Part shown: piece after piece, positions 40,092 to 51,486 of the stretch
Position numbering within the stretch: position 1 is the stretch's first letter
Layout of the letters: the number at the start of each line of letters is the position of its first letter
NCBI GenBank assembly: GCA_024196135.1
Contig: JAMQCK010000046.1
Location: forward strand, 62,001 to 126,000
From: Pleurotus ostreatus/Saccharomyces cerevisiae fusant
Lineage: Eukaryota > Opisthokonta
Length of the DNA: 64,000 nt
Reading direction: 5' to 3'
Notes under the pieces: generated by a model
What the model was told of the DNA's origin: nothing
Seen by the model: only the letters and a program-made list of their open reading frames with translations
Databases searched by the model: none
Made by a program: the position numbers and the translations under genes

Positions 40092-42385
40092 ATGGCCGGC
40101 GCGCTGCAGAACGCCAAGCGGGATCTCCCCAAGATCAGGGATGAGGAGCACGAGAGCAGGTTCGGCCAGGTCTTTGGCGTGTCCGGCCCCGTCGTCATTG
40201 CCGAGAACATGATTGGCGCTGCTATGTACGAGTTGGTGCGCGTTGGCCACGATGAGCTCGTAGGAGGTGGGTCAGAGAAGTACGAAATGCTTTCAGTGTC
40301 TGATTTGCGCGCAGAGGTCATTCGTATCGAGGGGGACAAGGCGACAATCCAGGTCTACGAGGAGACATCCGGTGTCACAGTCGGCGACCCGGTGCTTAGG
40401 ACAGGGAAGCCGCTGAGTGTCGAGCTTGGTCCTGGTATGTGTAGACAGTGTTTTTCGTGATCCACACCTTATACCTCATAGGTCTCATGGGAAACATCGT
40501 CGATGGTATTCAGCGTCCATTACGAGTGAGTGAAAGGTGTAACGTGTTTACAAGAACATCCTGACTCCTCTGCAGTCTATCCAAGAGCTGTCCAAGTCCA
40601 TCTATATCCCCCGCGGTATCAACACCGACGCACTCGACCGCTCCCTTTCCTGGGACTTCACACCGACGACTTATAAGGTAGGTCATACCGCAGTCATATA
40701 CGGTCCCCTCTTACAAGCGCCAGGTCGGCGATCGAATCACGGGAGGCGACATCTACGGTGGTGTGTATGAGAACTCGCTCGTCAATAACCACAAGATCAT
40801 GCTCCCGCCGCGCGCACTCGGTACAATCACGCACATCGCGGAGAAGGGCAGCTACAAGGTCGATGTAAGCATCCCTTCATACCTTCGCTGGCGCTGCGAT
40901 CCTCACCCAATATAGGATGTTGTTCTCGAGACCGAATTCGATGGCAAGACCACGAAGCACACCCTCATGCAGCTATGGCCCGTCCGCGCGCCGCGTCCCG
41001 TCGCGGAGAAGCAGACTGCCGATCACCCCTTGCTCACTGGCCAGCGTATCCTCGATGCTCTCTTCCCGTGCGTTACAAAATCCTATATGCAGCGCATGTA
41101 CTGACTCGAGGCAGTTGTGTGCAGGGCGGTACGACCGCCATTCCCGGCGCTTTTGGCTGTGGCAAGACGGTCATTTCGCAGGCGTTGTCCAAGTTCTCGA
41201 ACAGCGACATCATCGTCTACGTTGGTTGCGGTGAGCGCGGTAACGAGGTGCGTGAAATGTGCCCAGCTACACAATGCAGCGCTGACGCATCGCGTAGATG
41301 GCTGAAGTCCTAATGGAGTTCCCCGAGCTCACGATGGAGGTCGGTGACCGCCAGGAGCCCATCATGAAGCGCACAACCCTTGTCGCCAACACGTCCAACA
41401 TGCCCGTCGCTGCTCGTGAAGCATCCATCTACACTGGTATCACGCTGTCCGAGTACTTCCGTGACCAGGGCTCCAACGTTGCGATGATGGCTGACTCGAC
41501 GTCTCGCTGGGCTGAGGCGCTTCGTGAAATCTCCGGTCGTCTCGCGGAGATGCCTGCCGACTCTGGCTACCCTGCGTACCTTGGTACGAAGCTTGCGAGC
41601 TTCTACGAGCGTGCGGGTAAGGTCACGACTTTGGGTAACCCGAGCCGCCAGGGTACAGTGTCGATTGTCGGCGCGTAAGTGATCAGCCATCATTCGGCGA
41701 CTTGCCTGCTTACAACCGCCTCAGTGTCTCCCCTCCTGGTGGTGATTTCTCCGATCCCGTCACCGCGTCCACGCTCGGTATCGTGCAGGTCTTCTGGGGT
41801 CTCGACAAGAAGCTCGCCCAGCGCAAGCACTTCCCATCCGTCAACTGGTCCGTCTCGTACTCCAAGTACACCAAGGTCCTCGAGCCGTACTACGAGTCCA
41901 CCGAGCCCGGCTTCGTCGAGCTGCGCACCAAGACGAAGGAGATTCTGCAAAAGGAAGAAGACCTAGCAGAGATCGTGCAGCTCGTCGGCAAGTCCGCGCT
42001 CGGCGAGGCCGACAAGATCACGCTCGAGGTCGCGCGCATGTTGAAGGACGACTTCTTGCAGCAGAACGGCATGAGCGAGTACGATCGCTACTGCCCCTTC
42101 TACAAGACGAGCGCGATGTTGCGAAACTTTGTTGGGTTCCATGATGCGGCGGTGAAGGCGACGGCGCAGAACGACCTGACGTTCGCGAAGATCAAGGACA
42201 GCACGAGCGACGTCATGTTCAAGCTTTCGCAGATGAAGTTCGAGGTGAGCACATTCTCTGACCTTGCTTTGCATCCTCCCTAACATTACCTTTAGTCCCC
42301 GTCACAGGGCAAGGAGCCCATCAAGCAGAAGCTCGATGCGCTCTACACCGAAATCCAGGACCGCTTCCGCCAGATCGTCGAGTAA
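40092..42385 (+). CDS. VMA1: V-type proton ATPase catalytic subunit A
   Basis: Model join(40092..40266,40315..40434,40482..40525,40576..40677,40724..40864,40916..41067,41115..41247,41298..41674,41725..42244,42296..42385), 617 aa, the standard length. It is the ATP-hydrolysing subunit of the V1 sector that acidifies vacuoles. The P-loop GAFGCGKT is at 256-263, preceded by the non-homologous region with [21 protein letters not shown] and the catalytic-site [16 protein letters not shown] and [17 protein letters not shown] are intact. There is no intein at the GCGERGNEM site that carries one in budding yeast. Confidence 0.97.
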
Positions 42386-43040
42386 AGAACCCGTACACGC
42401 GACCGCTTGCCAAAGCGCGGCCAGCGACTCTTCCCGCGAATGGGGTGGATATTCCGCGCTCGCGGCTCGGGGATGCCCGCCGCGCATGTTATATCCTGGA
42501 CGCTATAGCAGTAGTCTTTCTTCCATCTGGCAGGTTCCTTTGTATCCTCAATATTGTTATGCGCTCACGCCTGGAATACCATGAATTTCATGAAGCTTTA
42601 TCGCTGCTTCCAGGTCTCCGATGGGGATGTGGCTCGGACGACAGTTCAAAAAGAAAGTCTTTGTTCCTCGTGCTAACACGTGTTCGCCAGTGCGCCTCAG
42701 CGATGTCCACTCGAGCGCAACCCATCGTACAACACTCGTGAGGAGCAGCACACATCCATGGTCTGTCAAAATCGTCCATGAATATGATTTGCTGCTCGTC
42801 ATAGATAGCAATAAGTAAGGGGGGTTCTAGTGATTGAAAATACAAGGTAAGAATGGTGGTACTATAAGATACATAGGAAATGACCAAAAACCGAGAAGCA
42901 AACAAATAGTGAGATGAACATTGCATGTACACGAGAGCAGATAAGTATTGAGCGCAGTGCGATACAGGTGCTAGACAATACATTATGGAACACGCTAGGA
43001 GCAGGTAACAACCCATAGAGAACTGGTACTGGTGAAGTAA
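42386..43040. other. Convergent intergenic region VMA1/cyclin
   Basis: 3' flanks of two convergent genes. Short overlapping open frames have no protein-like features. No RNA gene is seen. Confidence 0.55.
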
Positions 43041-44583
43041 CTAACCACCCCAGGAGCCGTCGAGCTGAGACGGGGCCCAAGTGCTGATAGGCGGTATGGC
43101 AGGGTACGGTGTGTACTGTGCATGCGACGAGCCGACGATAGAGGCATGTTTGCTTTCTCCGCGAAACGCTGGCATCCCTTGAGTCATGGGCATCCACGGG
43201 TAAGCGGCACGCGTCGTATCGTACTCGTTGTCGGGCGCGAACACCTGGACGGCTCCTGCCTCGAACGTCGGCACTACTGAAGCCGGCGACGCAGAGGACG
43301 CCTGGGACGAGGGCGAGGCGCTCAACCCGGGCGTCTCTGGGCTCGGAGCGGCTGGCCCGCTAAGGAAGGGCGCAGGTCCGGTGGGGAACGGCGCAGATCC
43401 GGTGACGAAGGGCACAGGGCCGCCAGAGAAAGGCGCGTGAGGATAGAAATCCACACTCGCACGAGGTCCCAGGGTGGCTGCCGAGCTGACCGTGGATGCC
43501 GAATTGAACATGCCTGCCGAGCTGCCTTGTCCTGACTCAACCAGAGTCTGTACAAGCGCCGGCTCTCGCCCCGCAGTAGCGGGCTCGCTCCCCGCACCCG
43601 TCGCATTGGCAGTAGTCACGGACCCCTTCCCAACCCATAGCCTCCAGTCCAGCGCCTCCCCAAGCGCGCGCTCGCACCTCCCCACCTCCCGCGGCGGCAA
43701 GCCCGCAATCTTCGCCCAGGCCCGATTCGAGTAGCACTTCTCCAGAATGAACTTGTGCGCGAGGACGAGGGCAGCGAGGAACGTGCGACGCGGGCAGAGG
43801 AGAGGGGAGGGGGCTGACGTGGCGGGGTCCTGCAGGTCGCCGACGGAGGTGGATTTGCGCAGCGAGTGCGATGATCCGGTTGGTTCACTGCCTGGCATGC
43901 ATGGAGCGAGAGGACGGCTGGGTGGCAGAGAACAAGCGCCGAGGCTGAGCGAGCCCATGTCGAGCTGGGATATGTTGGCGATGGTGACCTGGGGGCGCAG
44001 AGCTTTCGCGGGACGAGCACCCCGAGCGGTGCGCTCTGCCTCGCGGGCTGCGAGCCCCGGCAGCTTGCCGCGGACGCCCTCGATATAGCACATCGCCGAC
44101 TGCAGCACGCCCGAGGTCGTGCGCGACCGGCGGAGAATGTGATACACGAAGTTGCGTATCGGCATAAGTGTGGCGTCGCCGCCACTCTGAGGCTGCGCGG
44201 CCCGACTGGGCCCCGCCGACGATGTCTGCGAGGCAATGGGACGAGTCGTGTATGGTTCCCATATTTCGGTCAGGAGATGGACGACTTGTTCTGTGGAAGC
44301 ACGTCAGCATTAGTGTTTTGCTATTGGTCAACAAGGAAGTACACGGCTTACCTATCATGTTGCGGTCCTGAGAGTGCGAGGATGAGCGTTGCGAGTTAGA
44401 TCTGGCTTGGTCGAGAGCATGACAGGTGGTACGACCTCTGGGCGGTGTCGTGTTTGTGCCAGAGGCGGATGTCTGAGATGCCTGTTGTTCTGGAGATGGT
44501 GTAGAGCGCGCTGGGGAGTATGGCTGCCAGCGAGTAGCAGCGCGGGCGACCCGGGCAGGAGATGAGCGTAGAGTAGTTTGCAT
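43041..44583 (-). CDS. Pho85/Pcl-type cyclin, second paralog
   Basis: Model complement(join(43041..44290,44352..44583)), 493 aa. The cyclin box is clear: PIRNFVYHILRRSRTTSGVLQ, LLCPRRTFLAALVLAHKF, YSNRAWAKIAGL and REVGRCERALGEALDWRLW. It is a paralog of the gene at 1222-3636. Leader (RWQPY), intron 1 site and phase, and box sequence agree, but the tail differs and the second intron is absent. The tail carries three 7-residue units (PVPFVTG, SAPFPTG, PAPFLSG). The two genes lie 39 kb apart in opposite orientation. A TATA-like element is found on the minus strand at 44852-44857. The CDK partner is unknown; Pho85-like by family. Confidence 0.88.
43351..43424 (-). repeat. 21-nt in-frame tandem repeat in second cyclin tail
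   Basis: Three 21-nt units encode PVPFVTG, SAPFPTG and PAPFLSG. Unit length matches the repeat in the other cyclin, but the residues differ. Confidence 0.7.
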
Positions 44584-44875
44584 ATTGTGTTGTCCTGGAG
44601 AGATAGAGAAAAGGGAGACGGAGGAGGAGAAAAATAATTTAGTTGGGGAAGACATCGCCATCGGCGCCGCAAGAGATGATAGAATCCGATTCCTGAGAGT
44701 AGAAGAGAATAGAGGATGCGAAGCAAATCGAGGGCTGGGGGGATACGGCGAAGCTGGGACTATAAGTAGTCATGTTTGCCGCAAAGAAGCGCTCCGTCGC
44801 TGTGCGAAAGCGATGGTGCAGGGGGCGCCACCATGGCCACCGAGCGCCGCCTTTATAGCTCCGAAGGTGGCGGTT

Positions 44876-45031
44876 CGAGTCAGGCCGGATCACGCTCGGC
44901 CGAGTTGCCGATCAGGCTGTGACTCGGCAAAGGCCGAGCTTGACTCAGGCGCCCACCTATCAGTCGCCTGTACCTAGCCCTGCCGTGCGTATCGCGCCAT
45001 GCAGCAGGAGTGAAGATATCAGCCTGACTCC
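44876..45031. promoter_or_regulatory. Cluster of TGACTC (bZIP/AP-1-like) sites
   Basis: Four sites in 156 bp: CGAGTCA (44876-44882), TGACTCG (44920-44926), TGACTCA (44941-44947) and TGACTCC (45025-45031). TGACTCA is the core bound by Gcn4/AP-1-type bZIP factors. The cluster is 290-450 bp upstream of the second cyclin start. The bound factor is inferred. Confidence 0.45.
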
Positions 45032-46093
45032 GGTGCGCAGAGATGGAGGGACAATGGCGGGATGCGAAATGAGCAAGAATGGCGGACGCCGTCCGAGCAG
45101 GCGCGGTGGCAGTGGTGCGTTACGCGGCACCGACGAGATCCGGAAAATGAACCGGAACCGGTGAGACCGACGCGCGTACTGCTTACTGCTTGCTGACTAT
45201 TGAGAGGGTGAAGCTTGTAGCTTGAGGACAGGGTGAAGGGTGCACCAACTATGGGGCGGGACCCTACTACGAGTCCTACAGTCAGGCGCTACGCGATGCC
45301 TATGAAGATCATCACTGACTCACAGTGGTCTTCCAAAACTTCTTCGGTGTGGCTTACTGAATAGCGGTAGTCCGATGTGTGTACGACGCGGATGGATCCT
45401 GTTGAAAGCTTGCATACAATCAGCCGCGTGCTATGGGGAGGTGTGGAGCCGTACTCACTTCGCTGAATGGAGTCTGACTCTGGGAAACTCGGTGGGCGAG
45501 GATCCGCGGAATGGCAGTGCTACCACCACTGAGCAACGGAAAGTCGTGCTCGCCAAGACATGTGCGACGATGCGCTCGGACGGCGAACATCGACAATCCT
45601 CGCTCGGAAGATGCCTGATTTGTGTCACCTTGCGCAATAGCGATTAACCCTCACAGCTTGATGATCTAGGACTGCTGGAGTGAATGGCCGCAACGTGCAA
45701 AATGGCGGCAAGGGCATGCAATAATCGCGAGGCAATTCTATTGCACAAGTGACTGTATCATGCAGACATAGTATCCCAGTCATCTGGCATGCAAGTCAGT
45801 TTCGACGCCAAACACAAGATGCCGTATAAATGAAGCGATTCGACTCACGAACTGAGAAGTATGGTGGCAACTTTGGCGCGACAGTGCCTACTGTACCCCG
45901 TAGTCATTGTCTGCCTCATTGCGTTCCTTCACCGATATTACGCCTGCATAGCTTGCAGACCGCGCCGCCCACGCGCACCCTTACTCATGGTGTGCGATAC
46001 TCAGCGTCCATGTCCAGTGGGCAATGTCGGCAAGGAGGCGGCGCCGAAGGGACGCGACCTGCAAGAGTATTCCCGGAGCAGTAATACCGGTAA

Positions 46094-46477
46094 GCTTACC
46101 GTGTCTGTGTCGCAGGCGCCCGCAAGAACGCCGACAGACAAAGCCCGACGCCAAAAGTTCGCCCTGTCGGGCACGGGCTAGGCAGTGCTAGCTCGAGCGG
46201 GACGGAAAGGGCGGGCTTCGTAGGATTTTCAGAGCGAACTCGTGTCAGAAACGTTCAGGAAGACTCTCATGTAATGATTGGCACGCCCATAGCCGATGAT
46301 GGTGGTACGTGCGAAGGAGATGTGTCGCTGTTGACAATTGTTGACGACTGTGTATCTTCACCGGAATATCCCGGCCAGACCCGAACTTCGGACGCTCTTC
46401 CCACCTCCTTGAGAGGCAAACCTACAGACGTCGTTTCTGTTTCTTACACACATGTCAAGCTCTACATACATCTCTAA
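46094..46477 (+). other. Unassigned open frame, possible small orphan gene
   Basis: An open frame of about 127 codons with a plausible, mixed composition, for example GTPIADDGGTCEGDVSLL after an in-frame ATG at 46274. A frame just upstream (ATG 45861) begins with a hydrophobic stretch. Joining the two in frame would need a 26-nt intron, which is too short. No homology is recognised and no start is certain. Confidence 0.2.
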
Positions 46478-46732
46478 CCCTGACTTTGCTGACGCTTGTC
46501 TGTCAAACCCTCAAGAGTACAACTACAAGACGCAAGCACAACGTCCTGCTCAAAGTTCAGGCATCCACCAACTACCTTCCCTCGCAGATGCGCTCTCGTA
46601 CCTTCCGACATCGCGGGCGCAGCTTCCCTAGCCCCCCGCGCAGCTCCCGCCATCACGCACATAATTGAGCAGCGTACGCTCGGCGTTGCGCAGCATACAG
46701 CGGACCTCGACGACTGCGGACAAAGGCACGCC

Positions 46733-46739
46733 TATATAG
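46733..46739 (+). promoter_or_regulatory. TATA box of FAS1 gene
   Basis: TATATAG 56 bp before the start codon, followed by a C/T-rich leader (CCCTTTCTCGCCCC). Spacing suggests a short 5' leader. Confidence 0.45.
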
Positions 46740-46794
46740 TGTGAAGCACCGTGATCAGGTCCCTTTCTCGCCCCTTGCTCGCTCCCTTCTCATC

Positions 46795-49170
46795 ATGCGA
46801 GGACGATACGTCCTCTCGATACTCTGCGTGGCGGCGGCGCTCGCTCGCGCTGCGCCCTCGCCTGACTTTTCTGGCCGCGATGAGGAGGATGCGCCTCGAA
46901 GTCCTTCCCGTCGGGACTCGCAGATACCCTTCGATTTTGATCATGCAGGCGGCACAGAGGACCCGTTCGAGGTCATGGATGGCCCTCGATATCCTCCACA
47001 CGAGAGCAGGACGATCTACCAGATCATATCAGACAGTCTGGAGTACGTACACATCTTATTTGTGGCACGATGACAATGACGATGGCTGATAATTGTCCCA
47101 GATTCTCGAAGTTTGCGAAAGCGGTCGACTTCGTTGATGATGTCGTCGCTTACCTGAACGATTCTGCCTCAGAGTGAGTATCTATTGCACTCGCGCTGAT
47201 ATCCTCACTGACCACTATGCATAGCTTGACATTCTTTGTGGCACCGGACTACGAGCACGATCACCTTGCCACGCGGCACGAGTTCTACGGCATCGTCGCC
47301 GCCATCGAAAACCCGAATGTCGATGGGGACGAGGAACCAATTCGCTCAACCATCCGGTCCCTTCTCGAATACCACACGATACCCGAGCTCCTGCATATTC
47401 ACGATGAGCTAACGACTGCTTCATACCCAACACGGCTGGCTATGTCCAACTCCGAAGATGCGTGGCAGCGCCTCAAAATCGAACAGCGCAAGCATCACCG
47501 CGTCGCCGTCAATGGTCGCAGCATCATACGGGAGCCCATCCGTGCATCGAACGGTTAGTGAAATCCCCAATTCTGACCAAAAACCTCACTGATGCCCATT
47601 ACAGGAATCATCTACGTGCTCGATCTGCCCTTGAGTACGCCAGACTCGGTATACCAGGCGCTTCTCGATAGCTCGGCTATGACCATGGTGAGCGAAAATA
47701 CGAACAATGAACTTCCAAATCGCTGACGCTGCGCCAGCTCTCCGCCATCAAGCACGCGGGACTATCCGATCTTTTCCAGTCGATGTCCTCAATGACTGTG
47801 TTTGCTCCGGACGACCGCGCCTTCGACCACCTGCCGGAGGACCTGCGCGCCTATCTCTTCTCAGAGTCGGGAAGGCCCGCGCTGAAGAAGCTGCTGGAGT
47901 ACCACGTCGCTCCCGATGTTCTTTTCTACACAGGTTCGTCGATGCATATTGCTCTACTTTACCCTGATTGCTGACATCCAACCGTTCAGACTATGCACAT
48001 GGCCTTCCTTCCGACGCCGTCTCCGTTCATCGACCCGAGGAAGACCTCGTTGACACCGAGAAAATTCTTGAGGAATCGTTCGACGACGGGTCGCGCGTGG
48101 AAGAAATCTACATCATCATTCAGGTCGAGCAGGACTTCGCGCCGCGGGATGGGGCCCCCGTGGGTCGTCCCCAAGGACGTTCCCACCACCACGAGGACCG
48201 CCAGGAATACGCCCGTCCTTCCCGCCGCGGTGGCAATCGTAAGCCTAAAGACCGCCGAGCGCCCGATTTCCGCGAAGATGAGGGTAGGGGAGAAAGAAAG
48301 GGTCGCGAGCCTCGCCCGCGTCATGGTTGGGAAGGCGGCCATCCTCCCCCACCGCCTCCACCTTTAGATGGACCTTGCCCTTTCCGCGGAGATCACCCAC
48401 CATCGCCGTTCCGCGGTGACGGCCCTTGGAAAGACCATGGCGACCATCCGCACTTCGACGAGTACCCACCACGCCCGGAGCAACTGATGCGTGGCCCTCC
48501 TTCCGAGGATGACGACCGCTTACCACCTCCACCCTCGCACCGCGGTTCACCTTCGCCTTCGAACCGCGGTCCTCCGCCTCCGGATTGCGACCGCCATCAC
48601 CCTCGGCCTCCGTTCCGCGGCGAGCATTCCCCTCCTCCCCCACCACCCTTCTACGGCGACCATCCGGGCCCACACCACAGCGAGGACGACCGCCGCCCGC
48701 CGCCGCCCCCACACCATCCCGATGAGCGCCACCATACACACCATCGTCCTCCACCACCTCCGCCCCGCGGACCCCCTCACTTTCCCAAACCCTCGCCCGA
48801 CGCCCTCATCTCTACTCTGGACGCTCAGGTGCCCACTCTCGCAGATGCGCCTCTGCACGCTCGCGTCGAGCGCTTCACCCTGCCCCATCCTCCCCCTCGT
48901 GGCGTAGGGAAGCAGAGACACGACGAGCCACCTCGCGGTTCTGGAAGAAAGGCGCACGACAAGCCACCGCGCACCATCTCTCGACTCACCGTTGACGGCG
49001 TCCACGTCCTCACCTCCGATATTGTCACCGCGAATGGCCCGATGCATGTCTTGTCGCGCGTCCTCTGTCCGCGACTGCCTAGCGTCGAGGACTCGGAGTT
49101 GATGATGGCAGACCCTTGGGCGGATTGGGAGGAATGGCTGCCGCAGTGGGCCGAGTCCCAAGAAAGTTAA
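46795..49170 (+). CDS. Secreted two-domain fasciclin (FAS1) protein with Pro/His-rich insertion
   Basis: Model join(46795..47042,47102..47173,47225..47553,47605..47687,47738..47933,47990..49170), 702 aa. A signal peptide (MRGRYVLSILCVAAALARA) suggests export to the cell surface or wall. FAS1 domain 1 spans roughly 75-225 (LTFFVAPD, LLEYHTIPELL). Domain 2 begins near 230 (MTVFAPDDRAFDHLP, LLEYHVAPDVLFY) and is interrupted at about residue 358 by some 280 residues rich in Pro, His, Arg and Asp with FRGD repeats, including RGD. It resumes at about 638 with VDGVHVLTSDIV and HVLSRVL, the last strands of a FAS1 fold. FAS1 proteins act in adhesion or wall structure. No GPI-anchor signal is obvious. 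The insertion is in one exon and stays in frame. Confidence 0.88.
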
Positions 49171-49496
49171 TCACGTATGTAGTAGTAGCGTTACAGTCCC
49201 TTTGGAAGCATACGAGTCGTATGTATATGGATCGTATCAAGAGTACATAACTGTTCGACAGTGCCGGATGAGCCACAGGGAAACGAAACGAGATACACGC
49301 AACACGGTCCATATGTAAGTCAGTACAAAGATCTGAAAGAAGTCGGGAAGAGAACGGCCATAACGAGTAGAACAGGATACGTATCTGCGTGCGTCCGAGT
49401 AATCTGGTCTGAATTCGCCCGGACAGGTGGTAAGTACCAGAGTCCGTAGAGTCATCTGCATGCGCTCGTCCACCGAACTCGATGCATTTTGCACAA
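49171..49496. other. Convergent intergenic region
   Basis: 3' flanks of the FAS1 gene and the DUF6535-like gene. No gene is seen. Confidence 0.55.
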
Positions 49497-50575
49497 TCAA
49501 TGAGCATCTTCTTCCGGCTGCTCGTTGAGCGGTAGCGGATCACATGGTAGTACTATGGGCTGCTCCGCAGAGTCTGCATCCAACGCAGCTGGGGCCTCCT
49601 CCGAATCGGTTCCCTGCGCACGCAGATCCGGGCCAGCAACCGCGCGAGATGGTCTGGGATCGTCAAAGCGAGGGTCGTCGGTCGCAGATGGATTTCGAGC
49701 GACGTCTGTGACATGCTCGGTGACGCCCTCGGCCTGTGTCCCCGGCGTGGGGCTCTCGAGCCCGCCACGCTGAGTGTCTGGAGCGTGCACTGGCGACGGC
49801 GCGCCTGTATCGTCGTGCGCCCCGTGTTCCTCGCCCCCATCGATACCAGTGTTCGTCTCCTCTGGTGCCAAGTGAATATCTTCGCTACCGCCCTCTTCGA
49901 GCCGGCCTGTGAGGCCGTCTTCAGCGACGGGGTATCGCTGAACATTATTCTCGGGGGCCTGTGTTGTTGGACCAGCCGTGTCGCGGTAGATAGAAGCAAA
50001 CAGGCGCAACATGCGGCGCCCAACGCCGCGAGACGTTGTCAAGGCGAATTCTAGGAATGCACTGAGGAGGGGAGTTACGCTGTGCTCGAGGGTAGTATTG
50101 AATTCATTGGCATGATCTGCTTCTTTCGCCTGCTTCAGGAGCGCCGGGAGAACAGCGTCCTGCAGCTTCTGCAAATCCTTCGCCACTTTCTCCTCTCCTC
50201 CCTTCACTTGCTTCCCCTTCTTCCCACGACGCACTCTGGTGTACTCGGCCAGGGTCATGGGTGCGTGTTGCAAGGCATCGCCCGTCGCCCTCAGAGGGAG
50301 CTCGAGACTCTCAGTCCGTCCAGGTAGCGAGGTCCCCTTGACTTCGTCGAGAGAGAGGCAGTAGAGGGTGGCAAGTTCCAGTTCACGCCAAACGACCGGG
50401 TGCAGGAAGAGCTTCGGCAGCAGAGGGATCAAGTCTTCTAACAGGCGCTGGACGTCGTGAAGCAGATCTCGCGACTTCTTCGGATCCCTTTGGGACAGTT
50501 CGCGTACATGCATGATGATGAAGGTGACCTCGCGTAGGCCAGATTAGTCTGGCCCCATATACAGGGTATGTCGAG

Positions 50576-50711
50576 GAGTGGGCGCGGAGTTTGAAATTTT
50601 GGGCCTGCCGAGCGATGCCGATCGCCCACCGCCTGCTGCGACCTCTGACTTTCAGCGGATTCGAACGGTGGACGTTGGCGTCAAAATCGAATTCAAACTC
50701 CGCGCCGACTC
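50576..50711. repeat. Inverted-repeat element inside a long intron
   Basis: GGCGCGGAGTTTGAA at 50581-50595 matches its reverse complement at 50692-50706, with partial similarity a few bases further out. The arms enclose about 96 bp that include an ACCGTTCGAATCC stretch (minus strand) like a pol III B box. No clear target-site duplication was found. Confidence 0.5.
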
Positions 50712-51197
50712 TGCGACCTGCCCCGGATATGGCTCCAGACTCCAGTTTACTGGAGGATGGTTTACGAGACTAGATTGCGCAGGTCATCACCGTACGATCG
50801 CCATCGTGCCGTCTGGCCGAGCGACTTCCACCGCTCTGCGAAGCGGTTACTGCCACGCGAGAGGACATCCCTCGTCAGTGTGACCAGATATGTGTCAGGC
50901 CCGAGCTGCAGCTCAGGACCATCTTCTTTCAATTCGAATACCTCCCTATAAAGCTGTCTCCACGACGGAAGTAGGATTACGCCGATGGAGCACAGGAACG
51001 CCGACTGGATGCTGAGGCCCGTGCGATCGCTCTGTGTGAGATGGACAAGTGCTGCCTGCAATGATATCGTAGCTGCAGAGGCATTGGAAGAGGACGTATA
51101 GAGCCAATCTAGAGCGCTTTCCGTCAGATGTATGGACTGGCGTCGCACGGCGGCCCTTTCTTGCTCCTCAAAATACGATTTCTGCAGTTGACTCGGG

Positions 51198-51216
51198 TAG
51201 GTAGGTAGGTAGGTAG
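51198..51216 (-). repeat. (CTAC)n 3' tail of retroelement
   Basis: Read on the minus strand this is four full CTAC units plus CTA, directly abutting the target-site duplication. It marks the 3' end of the inserted element. Confidence 0.8.
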
Positions 51217-51486
51217 AATCCAGGCTTATAGCGGCCGCTTCGGGCCGTTTCCGGCCCATGTGGCACGCTTCGCCCACCGCGCACCAAAAGTACGCGGTGG
51301 TCTGCTGCGGGTGGGTGAGTACATAGGTACGTGTGGGGTGGGTGTGTGAGTGAGTGATAGGTAAAAGTGAACGGCTAGACGATCCTGGCACGAGGCCGCC
51401 CTCGGAAGGAGGAAACAGTAGTGATAACTGTGAACGTAGGTAACAGTGAGCTTGGCATGAATCTGAGGGTTCTTCCGGGTCTGGGA

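Larger units (their letters stand above)
44584..46794. other. 2.2 kb regulatory and intergenic region
   Basis: Between the divergent second cyclin and the FAS1 gene. It holds many TGACTC-type sites: perfect TGACTCA at 44941-44947 and 45316-45322, and near matches at 44876, 44920 and 45025. An ACGCGCGT octamer lies at 45170-45177. An unassigned open frame lies at 46094-46477. No convincing gene model could be built. Confidence 0.5.

Noticed and set aside
41215..41300. Possible intein site in V-ATPase subunit A
   Set aside because: The conserved GCGERGNEM site is continuous apart from an ordinary 50-nt intron; no homing endonuclease domain is present.
44840..44890. tRNA-like T-loop GGTTCGAGTC
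   Set aside because: No matching D or anticodon arms nearby; it fits better as part of a TGACTC-site cluster.
50645..50690. tRNA gene suggested by a TTCGAATCC T-loop-like string
   Set aside because: No D arm, anticodon arm or acceptor pairing can be drawn around it; kept only as a B-box-like note in the inverted-repeat element.
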